Shown in pieces: positions 1-10,534 of a DNA stretch of 64,000 nt. The number at the start of each line of letters is the position of its first letter. The stretch's first letter is position 1. Source of the DNA: Buddleja alternifolia (taxonomy: Eukaryota; Streptophyta; Magnoliopsida; Lamiales; Scrophulariaceae); contig CM033396.1 of the NCBI GenBank assembly GCA_019426215.1, forward strand, positions 23,575,101 through 23,639,100. Reading direction: 5' to 3'. The position numbers and the translations under genes were made by a program. Under the pieces are notes generated by a model, which worked only from the letters and a program-made list of their open reading frames with translations, made no database searches and was not told where the DNA came from.

Positions 1-573
1 GGGACCTATGTGCGTATGAGGGTCCAAATCAGGGATGACTTGACTGAACCGCCCCATTGAGAATTCATATTGCTGTCAGTGTCAAATATTAAATCTCATG
101 GTCATGTAGGTGTGTGATGATCCTCATGACTTGAGGAATCATGGTTGTGAAAGTGCACAACCGACCACACTTTGATTTATGTCATGATTCCAGAAGAGTC
201 ATAAAATGTATATTTTGGCTTAGATGTAGTCTGGTTGTATGACTTGACAGATGGTTCTAAAGAGGGATCTGTCACTGATCTTCTTATCAATGCACCTCTT
301 ATGTTGTCTTAGAAATAATTGACTAAAGGAATCTCTGGCCAGATATAAAAATTTATTTTAGGGGGATTTCAATAATTTTCCCTATAGTTCTAGAGACCAA
401 GTGATAATATGAATATAGTTGAGATGGCAAAGTCGAAATTCATCTTACAACCTTTAATTATATTAGCTTGAGAACCTTGAGAGGTGAGACTATTAGTTGT
501 TAGTTTAAACGCGGTGCTAATAAGAGTTGATGTCTTGGACAGGATTCAACTGACTGAAAGTGTAATTCCAACA
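1..573 (+). repeat. Truncated copia-type LTR (3' portion), probable
   Basis: This non-coding stretch reads like the last part of a Ty1/copia LTR. It is rich in the short ATGACTTGA/GTCATGA phrases seen in the other copia LTRs here and ends in TGTAATTCCAACA, a typical copia terminus. No tRNA-Met primer site follows, so it is a solo or broken LTR whose left part lies outside the window. I have no second copy to prove the boundary. Confidence 0.4.
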
Positions 574-889
574 ACTCCAACAGCATGCGAGACTCCTTTG
601 CACCAAATGTTCCCATCTTAGCCAAGTTTGATTGAAATATTAACATTTAACTATTGAAACTTGGAAAAAAAAAAGGCAACAAGGAATCGACCAATCAGTC
701 AATAATGTAGTGACATTTAAAATAAAGTGATGCTTCAAACAAAAGCAAATCAAAACATCCCTTCTTCCTCACTCAAGAAAATTGTGAACCCACTAATATT
801 ATGACTAGGAAAAAAGTTATCAAAAATCTCATATACTAGTATGATGAGAATGAGATTGTAACTGTGGTGGTGGTGCAAAAAGGAGGAAA
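574..889 (+). other. Upstream region of the DUF579 gene
   Basis: This AT-rich spacer should hold the promoter and leader of the following gene. I see no unambiguous TATA box; CATATACTA near 830 is only a weak candidate. A purine-rich leader (AAAGGAGGAAA) directly precedes the first ATG. No other feature is recognisable. Confidence 0.3.
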
Positions 890-1795
890 ATGCCACCAGA
901 AGTATCTCATTATTCTCATCATCCTCTTGTCACCTCCAAAACTCCATTACTATTGTCACGATTCTCGCCAAAGTCGCATTTTAAGCAAATTCTGCATCAA
1001 AAATATTATCAAAAGAGGATGAAATTCACAAAAAAGCAGCTCATTTCACTACTTGTTTTCATTTTATCAAGTGCTTCCATTTTCAGATTCCTCAATATTA
1101 TTATGATTACTACTCCATCTCCACCTCTCACTCCTACTGCTTTGCCTACAATCCACAAGCACGATTATTCCTCTCCATCAAATGCCAGCAGCCCAACAGA
1201 TAAGGAAATGCGATTTCTGATGGGATTCTTCTCACACAAAGTTCCGTGCAATTTACTTGTGTTCGGGCTTGAGTATCAGTATTCGAGCTTAGCATCTCTA
1301 AATGCTGGTGGAGTCACCATATTTCTCGAGGACAATCTCCGTTACACAAGCACATTCAAATCATCCAACAATACTCGGGTTTACAAAATCATGTATAACA
1401 CGGTAGCCTCAGAAGCTTACAAGTTACTCAAAGATGCAAGAGAGAACCCCGACTGCTCACCGAAGCTTTACCTACCTAAAGTGTCGAAATGCAATCTAGG
1501 GTTGTCAAACCTCCCACAAGAAGTGTATGATACCATGTGGGATGTGGTTGTAGTGGATGGACCGAGGGGAAATACGCTTGATTCCCCGGGTAGAATGGCT
1601 GCCATCTATACAGCTGGTGTACTGGCAAGAAGAGGAAATACGAGTCATGTTTTAGTACACGATGTTGATAGAATGATTGAGAAGTGGTTCTCATGGGAGT
1701 TCTTGTGTGAGGAGAACTTGGTTTCTTCAAAGGGCAGATTCTGGGATTTTCAAATGCATGGACTATCGAATGCAACGACGTTTTGCACAAAGTAA
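890..1795 (+). CDS. DUF579 (IRX15/GXM-like) polysaccharide O-methyltransferase-family protein
   Basis: This 301-residue single-exon ORF belongs to the DUF579 family. The family includes IRX15/IRX15-L and the glucuronoxylan and arabinogalactan 4-O-methyltransferases, which are Golgi type II membrane proteins that modify cell-wall glycans. After a basic N-terminus there is one hydrophobic segment (about residues 51-73), then a Ser/Pro/Thr-rich stem (74-105) and the catalytic-type domain (107-300). Family signatures visible are PCNLLVFG (119-126), WDVVVVDGPRG (217-227), PGRMAAIYTAGVLAR (233-247), VHDVDR (256-261) and EFLCEENL (270-277). A second in-frame ATG at 1019 (MKFTKKQ) sits just before the membrane anchor and would give 258 residues; it resembles how relatives begin, so the true start could be either. 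Family membership is clear. The sugar acceptor cannot be read from sequence: the VDGPRG and NLP motifs lean to the IRX15 side, but the symbol is left blank. Confidence 0.9.
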   Translation: MPPEVSHYSHHPLVTSKTPLLLSRFSPKSHFKQILHQKYYQKRMKFTKKQLISLLVFILSSASIFRFLNIIMITTPSPPLTPTALPTIHKHDYSSPSNASSPTDKEMRFLMGFFSHKVPCNLLVFGLEYQYSSLASLNAGGVTIFLEDNLRYTSTFKSSNNTRVYKIMYNTVASEAYKLLKDARENPDCSPKLYLPKVSKCNLGLSNLPQEVYDTMWDVVVVDGPRGNTLDSPGRMAAIYTAGVLARRGNTSHVLVHDVDRMIEKWFSWEFLCEENLVSSKGRFWDFQMHGLSNATTFCTK

Positions 1796-1882
1796 ATATA
1801 GTGTATCTATTTTGGAAACATCCATCAATCACAGTTTTGAGAATTGTCAATAGATGTATACATAATTATATATAATTGGAAG

Positions 1883-2138
1883 GGAAAATTACGCATAGAC
1901 CCCCTCACATATTATGTAATTACCAAAAACTCCCTCATTTATTTGAAATTATCAACACACACCCTCATGTTAAGGGTTTCTTACAATTACACCCACTATA
2001 TGTTTAAATATTCTTCTAATTTTACCTCTGTAAATCTTACAAATAGACCCATTGAGGGAGTGTGTTGGTAATTTTTAATAAGTGAGGGAAGGTTTTGACA
2101 GTTACCCAATATGTTAGGGAGTCTGTGTGTAGTTTTCC
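1883..2138. repeat. Foldback MITE, about 256 bp, with arms of about 85 bp
   Basis: The left arm starting GGAAAATTACGCATAGAC is matched, inverted, by the right arm starting GGAAAACTACACACAGAC. Similarity continues for about 85 bases through CTCCCTCA and CAACACAC blocks, so nearly the whole element can fold back on itself. It has no coding capacity. Flanks ATAATTGGA and ACAATTGAA may be a decayed 9-bp duplication of MULE type. It lies 87 bp after the DUF579 stop codon, so it may contribute to that gene's 3' UTR. Confidence 0.7.
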
Positions 2139-5100
2139 AACAATTGAACGAATATTTTCTCCCAGCAGCGTGAATTTTTGTATCACACAACGTGCACTTT
2201 TGCAGTCCTCAAGCTATATATGCTTGTGAGCACCAACTTGTTTCCACATAATACAAGATTCAAACATGAGCAGCCTATAATTTTACAGTTGCACCCGGAT
2301 CAGATACAATGTAGAAAAAATAGGAAGAGAAGAAATATAAGATATATGAAACTCCTAAGTTTTAAACTTAATGATCAGATAAAAAGAACTTCTAATAGTT
2401 TAGCTCAGTGTATCATTTCACTGGAAACATGATCCTCCACATGGATATGATGAGACAAATTTGAAAATCTACACAGAATCAAGTTTTTTGTACAACTTTC
2501 TAGAAGCATTAGGTTATTAAAGCGAGACCAATATTAACGATATTTGCAGTGAATCCCATTCCTAGTCGAAGAACAAGTTTCAATGTGACATCAGCAAGTC
2601 AGTGACTTTCCGTTGCGCCACCCACTCTACCTCAAGTCAGCAAATCAGTTTCAACTGCAAAAACAAGTGCAATGATTTAAGTCTTAATCTCAAATATATG
2701 AAATGGGAAAAAAAAAAAAAAACAAGTCAGCGATTGCAAGTAAGATGAGTTGCCCGAAATGAAAAGAAGAAAAGGGAACAACAGAAAGGTATACATTCGG
2801 TAAAAGCATTTGCAACTGGAAATTGCCAAAAAGCAATCTATAAAAGAGTAGGCCACAGTAAATCTCAACTGAAGCATCTTCAAGTTAAATACCAGCCACA
2901 AGTCCACAACGGTGAGATGAAATAATATTATGCATACAAAGACATACTCGATGGGAAACGTATGTCCTATACTAGTTCCATATTCACATCATGATGATAT
3001 CATCATACTTCCAGTCAATCTCTTCTTGAGAGAATGTTTAGTGACTGTAATACTCATATATTTAATGAAAAGAACAAAAATCAATTACAAGTAAATACTA
3101 GCGACAGCAGAAACTGTTATGAAAACTGGAAAAGATTGAGACCAGTTGATCCAACACATATAGACCAAATATTTAAAATGGATAATGTGAAAATCTCCAC
3201 ATTAACTTTCCAGCATAAGCTCTTAGTAGATTTAGTTATATGACTCACAATCTCGATACAATAAACCTTCCTCTATTTAGTAATCTATCCGATTGCATGA
3301 CCCACACAACTTTTTCAACAACAACCATCCTTACCGCCTTCACAACTGCTGTCGACCCCTGCTATATTCGCCAATAAGAGCATCATCAAGATTCCCACTT
3401 TAGTTCTAGTCCATACTCTCTGTGAGTAACAAAACACTGTTAAAAGCTCGTCCAACTAGGCCACCGTGGTTTTCCTACCATTATACATGAAATCTAACTA
3501 TAAGCAGTATCGCATTTATGACACCACTTGTTTTCCTTTTTCTGCAGGAAAAGAGATCTAGGAAATATTTGCATCAATAACCTTCCTACTTAACAGGTTT
3601 TATGTCTCTTACTTCAAGTGCAATTTTTTCAAGGAGTACAAATGAATACAAGGAATTGGGCAAAGAGGTAAGCCAAAGGATAGAAAGAGGTTGGTAACTG
3701 AGCTAATATAGTCTCTTTTAGATTTAAGTTTTCTCAAGGGTTGGGGGTGGAGGGCATTTGTATTTCTTCTCCTTGAGCCACCTATCAGCGAGTTCAGTTT
3801 TTCCTATACATTTTGGCCAGTATTTTGTAATATTTATCATACAACTGAATTTTGGTGGATCAGGAGACACAGATTGTGTGATTAGTAGCATGGCTGACGG
3901 AGTAAAGGTAAGGATAAAGAGAATGGTGAATAAGAAGAGAAGGGAGATGATGTAATCAATCTAAGCAGAACACGGGAACCAAAATAAATGTAGAAAGAGT
4001 AGATAGGCAGCACTCAGAAGTGATGTTGGCAGAAAAGAGTCGCTTCAACAACCAGCCTACTGAACTCCACTCCATCTAGGGATAGGGGGAAGGGGTTGAA
4101 AAGAAAGAAAGAGAAAAGTAAGCCTTCCTAAATTACTGTAACCGTAAAAGTTTAGAACATATCTTACCTTCCAGATAATCTGAATCAGCAATGACTCCTA
4201 AATGTATCAGGAAATAATGAAAAACATAACAACTAGATATCTGTGCATTCAGTCGCTAAACTAAAATATATAGAGGTCGAGTCATCAAAAAGTACATGGA
4301 AACCTAAGTTAAAACACACAGTACAGCCTCCTTTTAAACATGATGAATCATTCATGCTTCGTCTTCATTCGAACTACATCATCGTCATTTTAGTCTCTAA
4401 ATTAACTCTGACATATATCAACTGTATGGCTAGTTTTGGCAGTAAAGACGATTGTGGACTTCTCTTTTTGGCAACATGTTGTAGCAAAAATAGCTAATTT
4501 GCTCCAACTTTTTTTTATCCATGGCTTTCAAATGAGAAATATCCCTCTTCTAAGGCAGGAAAGCTGCTGAATCAAGAAAATAATTCAAAGTGATCTATTT
4601 GGTGCTAGTCTGGCCTGAATGAGCCGTGATTCCAGTTATAAGTAAAAATCCAATCAAATGGTATCTACAAGCCCCTACCCAAAATTGATTAGGTAAAACA
4701 ATTGTATTAAAGGATCACAAAGGATGAAATTCATAAAGAAACTTTGGATAACCCTACAAAGACTTCGAAACACATATTACATATAGAAACACATATAGCA
4801 AAACCAAAATGGCGGCAGGTAGAACTAAATACCCCTAACACAATCACATGAAAAGTTACATTACTCTAAAAGTTAATGCTCCTGAACTCTGGCCCCATAA
4901 AATTCAGTCCCCTATAATGACAATCCAGGATTCAAATCCCATTAGGCATTGCTCAAGAATATATGATTATAAGAAATTTGTGTTTATAAATTTCTTAAGG
5001 TTTCTTAGGTTTCAAAGCATATTTGACAATTTCAACCTCACACCTTCGGCCTGCATAACGACTGATACGTCACGTTGAAGGCTAACTTCTCAGGGACTTT

Positions 5101-6851
5101 TTTCCCCTTAGCCAAAGACGGATAAACAAACTATATTTACTTATACATCAACTTAGACACCACAATGGCCCTCCAATTAAAACACGGATATACATTCCAA
5201 TACATTCCATGTTGCCGTCATACACAACCGAAACATCACTCACATCAATAATATACCCAATGACCTTTTAGATATCACTCTGTCATGCCTCATGCACATC
5301 CTAATGCAAGTGTGACTTGAGTTATAAACTGAAGGATCAACTCCAAAGGCCCATTCTCCACTTTTCTCAAAAAGGTCAATTCAGATTATTAAGAAACTCA
5401 AAACTTATCTATGAATTTATCCATCCAACTCTCCACTTTATTACTTCAGCTTTTTGGAATGAATTACCTGTTGGAGGAGCCAACAACCTATTAATCTCAA
5501 GAACCAACACAGGAAAATTCGTCATGTGAATTACATTAGAAGTCCTTGAAATCATTTCAGAAGTAAGCTACGCTATTTGCGCTTCAAGTATGTTTTATTA
5601 AGCTTGTAAGATATCTAACAGATTTGTGCGCTTACATTTACTAGTGTTTTAAATCCAACTCTCCACTTTATTACTTCAGCTTTTTGGAATGAATTACCTG
5701 TTGGAGGAGCCAACAACCTATTAATCTCAAGAACCAACACAGGAAAATTCATCATGTGAATTACATTAGAAGTCCTTGAAATCATTTCAGAAGTAAGCTA
5801 CGCTAATTGCGCTTCAAGTATGTTTTATTAAGCTTGTAAGATATCTAACAGATTTGTGCGCTTACATTTACTAGTGTTTTAAATTACTAGCACACAATTT
5901 GAATTGCTTGCAAACTGATTTTGCAAAAGCACTTAAAAGGAACTAGAGTCGTATTTAATTTGTCTCAGTTTATCTCTGGCCTTCACAGTGGATGTTTGTA
6001 ATACCACTCCGTAAATCTCAGTAAAAGATATCTTATATTATCTTATATTTCTGCTGACGTTATCATCCCTCTAACCCAATACTAGCCCAGAAGCCTAGTG
6101 GAAAAAGAAGAAGAAAGAAATACAAGAGTGAGAATACAAAAGACAAAAGGAGGTACATTACGATAACTTATGAAAGGTGGACAAAAGCAAAACTGGCCAC
6201 CAATTGATGGAATAGAACAACAAAAATGCCACGTGAAACCCAAAAGAAAGTTATATCCATGATTTCAAAAGGGTTGGGGAATATTTGGTCATTGAACACT
6301 ACCGGGTAATGTGAGCCATTTAATTGAAAGTCAATGTAAAGCCCTTTCAAATTGGTTCTTCCGTCACTGAGTGCTTACAGGTGTTTGTTATTACTGTTTA
6401 TCTATTACGTTAATTATTCTAGCCTTAATGCAAAAACGTAGACACCTTTCCAGCCTGGACCATATTTTGGTTTTTGTGCATGTACACAGATTATGTACCC
6501 AGAGCATCTTAAAAAACGATTAAATTTATATGGATAAATAGATGCATAGCCTGTTCTCTGCTTGGAAATCAAAGAAGGATTCAGAGAGTAAAAATTTCAT
6601 TTCGACTTCGGCTGGGACACACACAAAATGACTTTGTTTCTTTGAGAAATGGAAATACAACACTGATTTGGTAAAGAGAAAGTAACATCAAACAATGAAT
6701 GTAATATCTTAACATGAAGACGAGCAATGTTCCTTTGCAAATAACTCATATCAAAGGGCTACTTCTAGAGAACTAAAACAGTAACAGCATCGAATAAGAA
6801 AAATCATAAAACTGCTAAATATCATAACACCATCACCAGAATGCAGAATTA
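2139..6851. other. Intergenic spacer between the DUF579 and NF-YC genes
   Basis: About 4.7 kb of AT-rich sequence without a convincing coding region, RNA gene or TIR/LTR pair. Short ORFs here have no recognisable domains and biased composition. The only structure is the 230-bp tandem duplication at 5423-5882. The right-hand few hundred bases presumably contain the 3' UTR of the minus-strand NF-YC gene. The AT-rich spacer could hide a non-coding gene that I cannot recognise. Confidence 0.5.
5423..5882. repeat. Tandem duplication, 2 x 230 bp
   Basis: The unit 5423-5652, starting ATCCAACTCTCCAC and ending CTAGTGTTTTAA, is repeated head to tail at 5653-5882. I find only two substitutions: TTCGTCATG to TTCATCATG, and GCTATTTGC to GCTAATTGC. 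The copies are about 99% identical, so the duplication is recent. It encodes nothing obvious. Confidence 0.95.
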
Positions 6852-7520
6852 TTACCCTTGTCCATCCAGGTTGCCCTGCCCACTGCTGCCACCACCGCCA
6901 CTCGCATACGACCCATCCTCCGCCGCGGTCTGCCACACGGACTGCCACGCCTGAGACGGCGGCATGTAAACACCCGGATCCACCCCAGGCACGGCGGGTC
7001 TACCCATCATGGGCTGGCCCATAGGCGGGTAATAGTATGGCACACCCGTAACCCCAGTGGCACCCGCGGGTGTCCCCACAATCCCACCCAAAGACGCAGC
7101 CTCATCCTTGATCTCATCCCTGGGCACAATATCCACCAGAAAATCAAAAATGTCGGTGCGTGTAATCGCGGCAGCGATGTCGTTTTTCTGGAGCGTTCGG
7201 CGCTTGTTCTCCTCGGCGTGGAGCCAGGATCTGATGGTGAGCTCGAGTATGAAGAGCTCGCACGCCTTGGCGAAGAGAATGGGGGCCTCCGCCGATATCA
7301 TGCGCACGTCCTCGTCGGCCTTCATGATCTTCTTAATTCGTGCCAATGGGAGTTGATGGTTCTTGAAATCGTTCACCTGCTCGATTTCCTGGCGCTGGTA
7401 ATTCCAGAACATCTGTAATTGCTGTTGCTGCTGCTGGAGGAGGTGTTGGTACCCCGGCTGAGATGGATACGCCGCCCCCTGCGACGGCGGCGCGCTCTGC
7501 TGCGGGTTGTTTTGTTCCAT
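6852..7520 (-). CDS. NF-YC: Nuclear transcription factor Y subunit C (NF-YC)
   Basis: A 222-residue single-exon gene. NF-YC pairs with NF-YB through histone folds, and the dimer recruits NF-YA (or CCT proteins such as CONSTANS) to CCAAT promoters in the nucleus. The N-terminus is Gln/Pro-rich with a run of six Q (about 29-34). The histone-fold core spans about 57-131 and is highly conserved: [20 protein letters not shown], then [39 protein letters not shown] and [14 protein letters not shown]. The C-terminus is Gly/Pro/Met-rich ([11 protein letters not shown]) and ends in a Gly/Ser tail. It resembles the NF-YC3/NF-YC9 group. Length and intronless coding are normal for plant NF-YC. The ATG at 7520 is the first Met and gives the expected MEQ start. 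The paralogue number cannot be set. The coding strand is far more GC-rich than its surroundings, as expected for a real exon. Confidence 0.97.
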   Translation of the reverse strand: MEQNNPQQSAPPSQGAAYPSQPGYQHLLQQQQQQLQMFWNYQRQEIEQVNDFKNHQLPLARIKKIMKADEDVRMISAEAPILFAKACELFILELTIRSWLHAEENKRRTLQKNDIAAAITRTDIFDFLVDIVPRDEIKDEAASLGGIVGTPAGATGVTGVPYYYPPMGQPMMGRPAVPGVDPGVYMPPSQAWQSVWQTAAEDGSYASGGGGSSGQGNLDGQG

Positions 7521-7525
7521 TGCTC

Positions 7526-7546
7526 TGTGTGTGTGTGTGTGTGTGT
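7526..7546. repeat. (GT)n microsatellite in the NF-YC leader
   Basis: An uninterrupted GT run lies five bases upstream of the NF-YC start codon. In the transcript it reads (AC)n within the 5' UTR, so repeat length would alter the leader immediately before the AUG. It is likely polymorphic. Confidence 0.9.
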
Positions 7547-8792
7547 TTTAATTGGGTAATTGGGGAAGGAATGTAAATTGGAAAAAGGGGGGACAGTAAC
7601 ATATGTATGAGGAGGAGCGAGAATGCCAGGGCGTTTTATTTGAATGTACAATTTATGAAGGGTAAGGTACTGTTTTCTAATATCGGAAAGGGAGTGGCGA
7701 TAGTGTTTTTTGGAGGGTGGTAATTGTATAGATAATTGGGTAGTGCAGCCAATGGTAATTATCCAATCTCGTATTCGTTTATTTAAGTGGATGAAAACGA
7801 CATGGGCGCTAGTGAAAGATTTTAGAGGAATATGGATTTTTCTATTGGTGGATCAGGGCCTTTTCGATTTCTCATTTTCCTTAAAAAAAAAGGAAGAAAT
7901 TTTATTTTGGGAGAGTAAAAATTTGATGGTAAAAGTGTATTTAGATGAGTTTTTTTAGAAAAAAAAAAAGGTGTAATCATTAGAAATGATGTGATATATT
8001 TTTTTTGAAAGACATTGTTTTTTTATGAGAAATGGTATGGATGAGTATTTATTTTATAAAAAAATTTAGACAAATTTAAGTTAAATTTATTGATTAAGAC
8101 ATCAAAAAACATGTCAAGTGGATCTTATTTTACATGTGACGACATTTCGAATCAAGATATATAATTTTTTTAATCAATAGGCTATGATGTTGGCGGATAA
8201 AAGTCTTTTAGTTATTGGGTGAACTGTCACATCATGAATAGTAAAAAATCGATTTTCCAAATTTTTTTTTGGGAGAAATGCCAATCAAATCTATTTTTCA
8301 AAAAAATTTGAGATTTTATTATAGAATATTAACTGTAGCAGTTTTTTTGGGATATATTTAGGAGATGTCAAACATATGTATTTTTGATGCAAAAATTTCT
8401 GAGAAATCGAGAAATGGAAAATAGCTATCCATCCAATCGGGGCCTTACTCTTTGTGTCTATCTCTTTCACATATTGAGGTGTATTGTGTGTGGACTCTAT
8501 ACACAATTGTGTGAAAAAGATAGACACAATGGTACACCTTGGAGTAACACTCCCGATGGAACATAGAATTATCTGAGGAATATGATGTTGAAATGGATTC
8601 ATAGTTTTGGAGGCAAGATTTAAAATCTCGGTATCGATATCGGGTGGTAAATTTATAAAAATTTCAAGGATAATTTTAGGGATATCCGAAATTTCGATTT
8701 TAAAAAAAATCATGTAAATTTGTAAAAATCTTTGGAATTTACAATAAATTTTTGTGTAACTTTAATTATCATAGTTGTGCATTTTTATGTTA
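7547..8792. other. NF-YC upstream region and AT-rich spacer
   Basis: The first 150 bases should be the NF-YC leader and promoter; CATAAATT on the minus strand near 7655 is a weak TATA candidate. The rest is AT-rich, with poly(T) and poly(A) runs and no coding signal. A hairpin at 8452-8529 is the only structured feature before the retrotransposon cluster starts. Confidence 0.4.
8452..8529. repeat. Inverted repeat with 20-bp arms
   Basis: Arms TTGTGTCTATCTCTTTCACA (8452-8471) and its inverted partner (8510-8529) pair with one mismatch. The 38-base loop itself contains partly complementary GTGTATTGTGTG and TACACAATTGTG. It may be the core of a small MITE, but no target duplication or matching outer ends are visible. 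Confidence 0.6.
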
Positions 8793-10128
8793 ATAATTGT
8801 TAGGATTATGCCCTCAGATGCCATAGATGATAGAATGGTAAGGCATCTCACTTGTAAATGACTCATTTTTGTTTAATAATAAAAGACATTATTTTGTTTT
8901 CACTTAAATCTTATTTATATCTATAAGTAGTGTAAAACATTTTGTCCATGTTTTCAATGTAATCTCTCTACTTCCTATGGGATAGGAAGATTGGCATTAG
9001 AGAGATTGATTTTGATTGCTTAAACTAATTTGCAAGTGGTATGAAGTCTTTAATGGACAAATAAAGACTTAAAATACTCGTACAAACTGAGTTTTGACAT
9101 GGGAGTGTCAGTCGAACATCATGAGATGGTGAGAGCTTAAGGATGTAGGCACATCACTGGAACTGATATGCTCGAATACGACTCGCAACAGTTTTGTCAC
9201 ATGAGTATTCACTCTATGATTGTCAATGATAGAACTGATTATTCGTAATATATATAAATGAACCTATGACCTGAAGTATCAGGTTGAAGATACACTTGTG
9301 ACATCAAGTTTGTCACTAGAGTAGTTAGACTCATTCCCTCGTAGGTGGGGTCGACCTCGAAATGCGCCTTGATGGGCAAGTGGTAGTCTTAGCCAAGGTT
9401 TTTAAAGCCGGACCAGACCGGCCGGTTTAATTAGTAACCAGCCACGAGCCCGGTCCGAGTAAGTGTATCCAGCGGACGGTGACAGACCCACATCGAACCG
9501 GTGTAGAACTGGAGAAACCGGCCAAAACCGGTGACTCAAGAACGGGTCAAGTCGTGGATCTATTTCTAGGGGGGGGGAATTATTTCCCTAATTTTTCGTC
9601 CTCATTTTTCCTTATTTGCAAGACAATAGAATTCTGAAAAAGGAAGGAGACATTAGGCTATGGTATCTTTCCAATTACCAAGCAATTCAAACTACAAACT
9701 TCAACCTAAAAAAATCAAAGCTTCTCCAGCACACCAGGTGTGCAAAGTTGTAAGAACATAAGGCATTTTTCTTGTGGTGCTTCAATAGTATGTAGTCGAT
9801 TGGATTTTCTGGATTTTCCTTGTTGTATGTATTACATGTATATGTATAATATGCCTATCTTTTCTCTTCTTTTTTCCTTGTTCTTTTATCTTTCGGTCAA
9901 AGAGATGAAGGGTTCTTTTGCTTACAATTAATGCTTTGTCCCTCATGCTATGCTTGTATGCCATGCATTGCGGTTTACACGTTGCTGCCCATATGGGTTG
10001 TACCCAAAAGATTATCTTTTTAATCATCAACTTTTGATAAATGTTTTTCTAGTACTATAACTTTGATGTTTAATGTTTTAGTCCAAAGAAAAACAAAATT
10101 TTCTTAATAAAAAAGATCCTTTGAAAAA

Positions 10129-10148
10129 TGGTATCAAAGCCTAGGTTA
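10129..10148 (+). other. Viral minus-strand primer site (tRNA-iMet type)
   Basis: TGGTATCAAAGCCTAGGTTA closely matches the plant caulimovirid primer site complementary to initiator tRNA-Met (TGGTATCAGAGC...GGTTA). By convention it marks position 1 of a caulimovirid genome. It lies 69 bases before the first viral ATG. Confidence 0.85.
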
Positions 10149-10216
10149 TATTGATGAAATATTTAAATAATTTACATAAGAATTGTTTTAACCCTAAGGA
10201 GGAGAATTAAAGCAAA

Positions 10217-10522
10217 ATGGAACCGAACAATAGTTCGATCTATGAAGAAAAAAATGAGTATTTTCAGATACTGAAAATCCAACGAGAAAAGAGGATTAAT
10301 AAATTAATCCAAAGTAGTAAGAAGCTTTCTTACGAAATACGAGAAGTGCTGACAAGAGTACAAACTAAAACTCCTGTAGCAGACATACCGGAATCCATCC
10401 AGTATTATGAAAGGACTATGGCCATGAACAAAAGGTTTCAAGGCAACGTTACGAGTGATCTACAACTCGCAGAGATCCAAGGCCAGTGGCCAGGGAAAGC
10501 AAACAAAGGTAACTCTCTTTAA
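10217..10522 (+). CDS. Viral ORF 1, 101 aa, function unknown
   Basis: An uninterrupted 101-codon ORF, the first after the primer site. It is rich in Lys, Glu, Gln and Ile, strongly charged, and has heptad-like hydrophobic spacing in the first half, suggesting a helical or coiled-coil protein. Caulimovirids often carry small virion-associated or DNA-binding proteins here, but I recognise no specific motif. It is followed after 12 bases by the coat-protein ORF start at 10535. Confidence 0.5.
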   Translation: MEPNNSSIYEEKNEYFQILKIQREKRINKLIQSSKKLSYEIREVLTRVQTKTPVADIPESIQYYERTMAMNKRFQGNVTSDLQLAEIQGQWPGKANKGNSL

Positions 10523-10534
10523 ATTTATTTTAAA

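Noticed and set aside
2178..6350. Short ORFs of 60-85 codons as exons of an extra gene
   Set aside because: No domain, no consistent splice pattern, and AT-driven composition.
6858..7418. 186-codon + strand ORF opposite NF-YC
   Set aside because: Antisense shadow; the minus frame has the complete histone-fold motif set.
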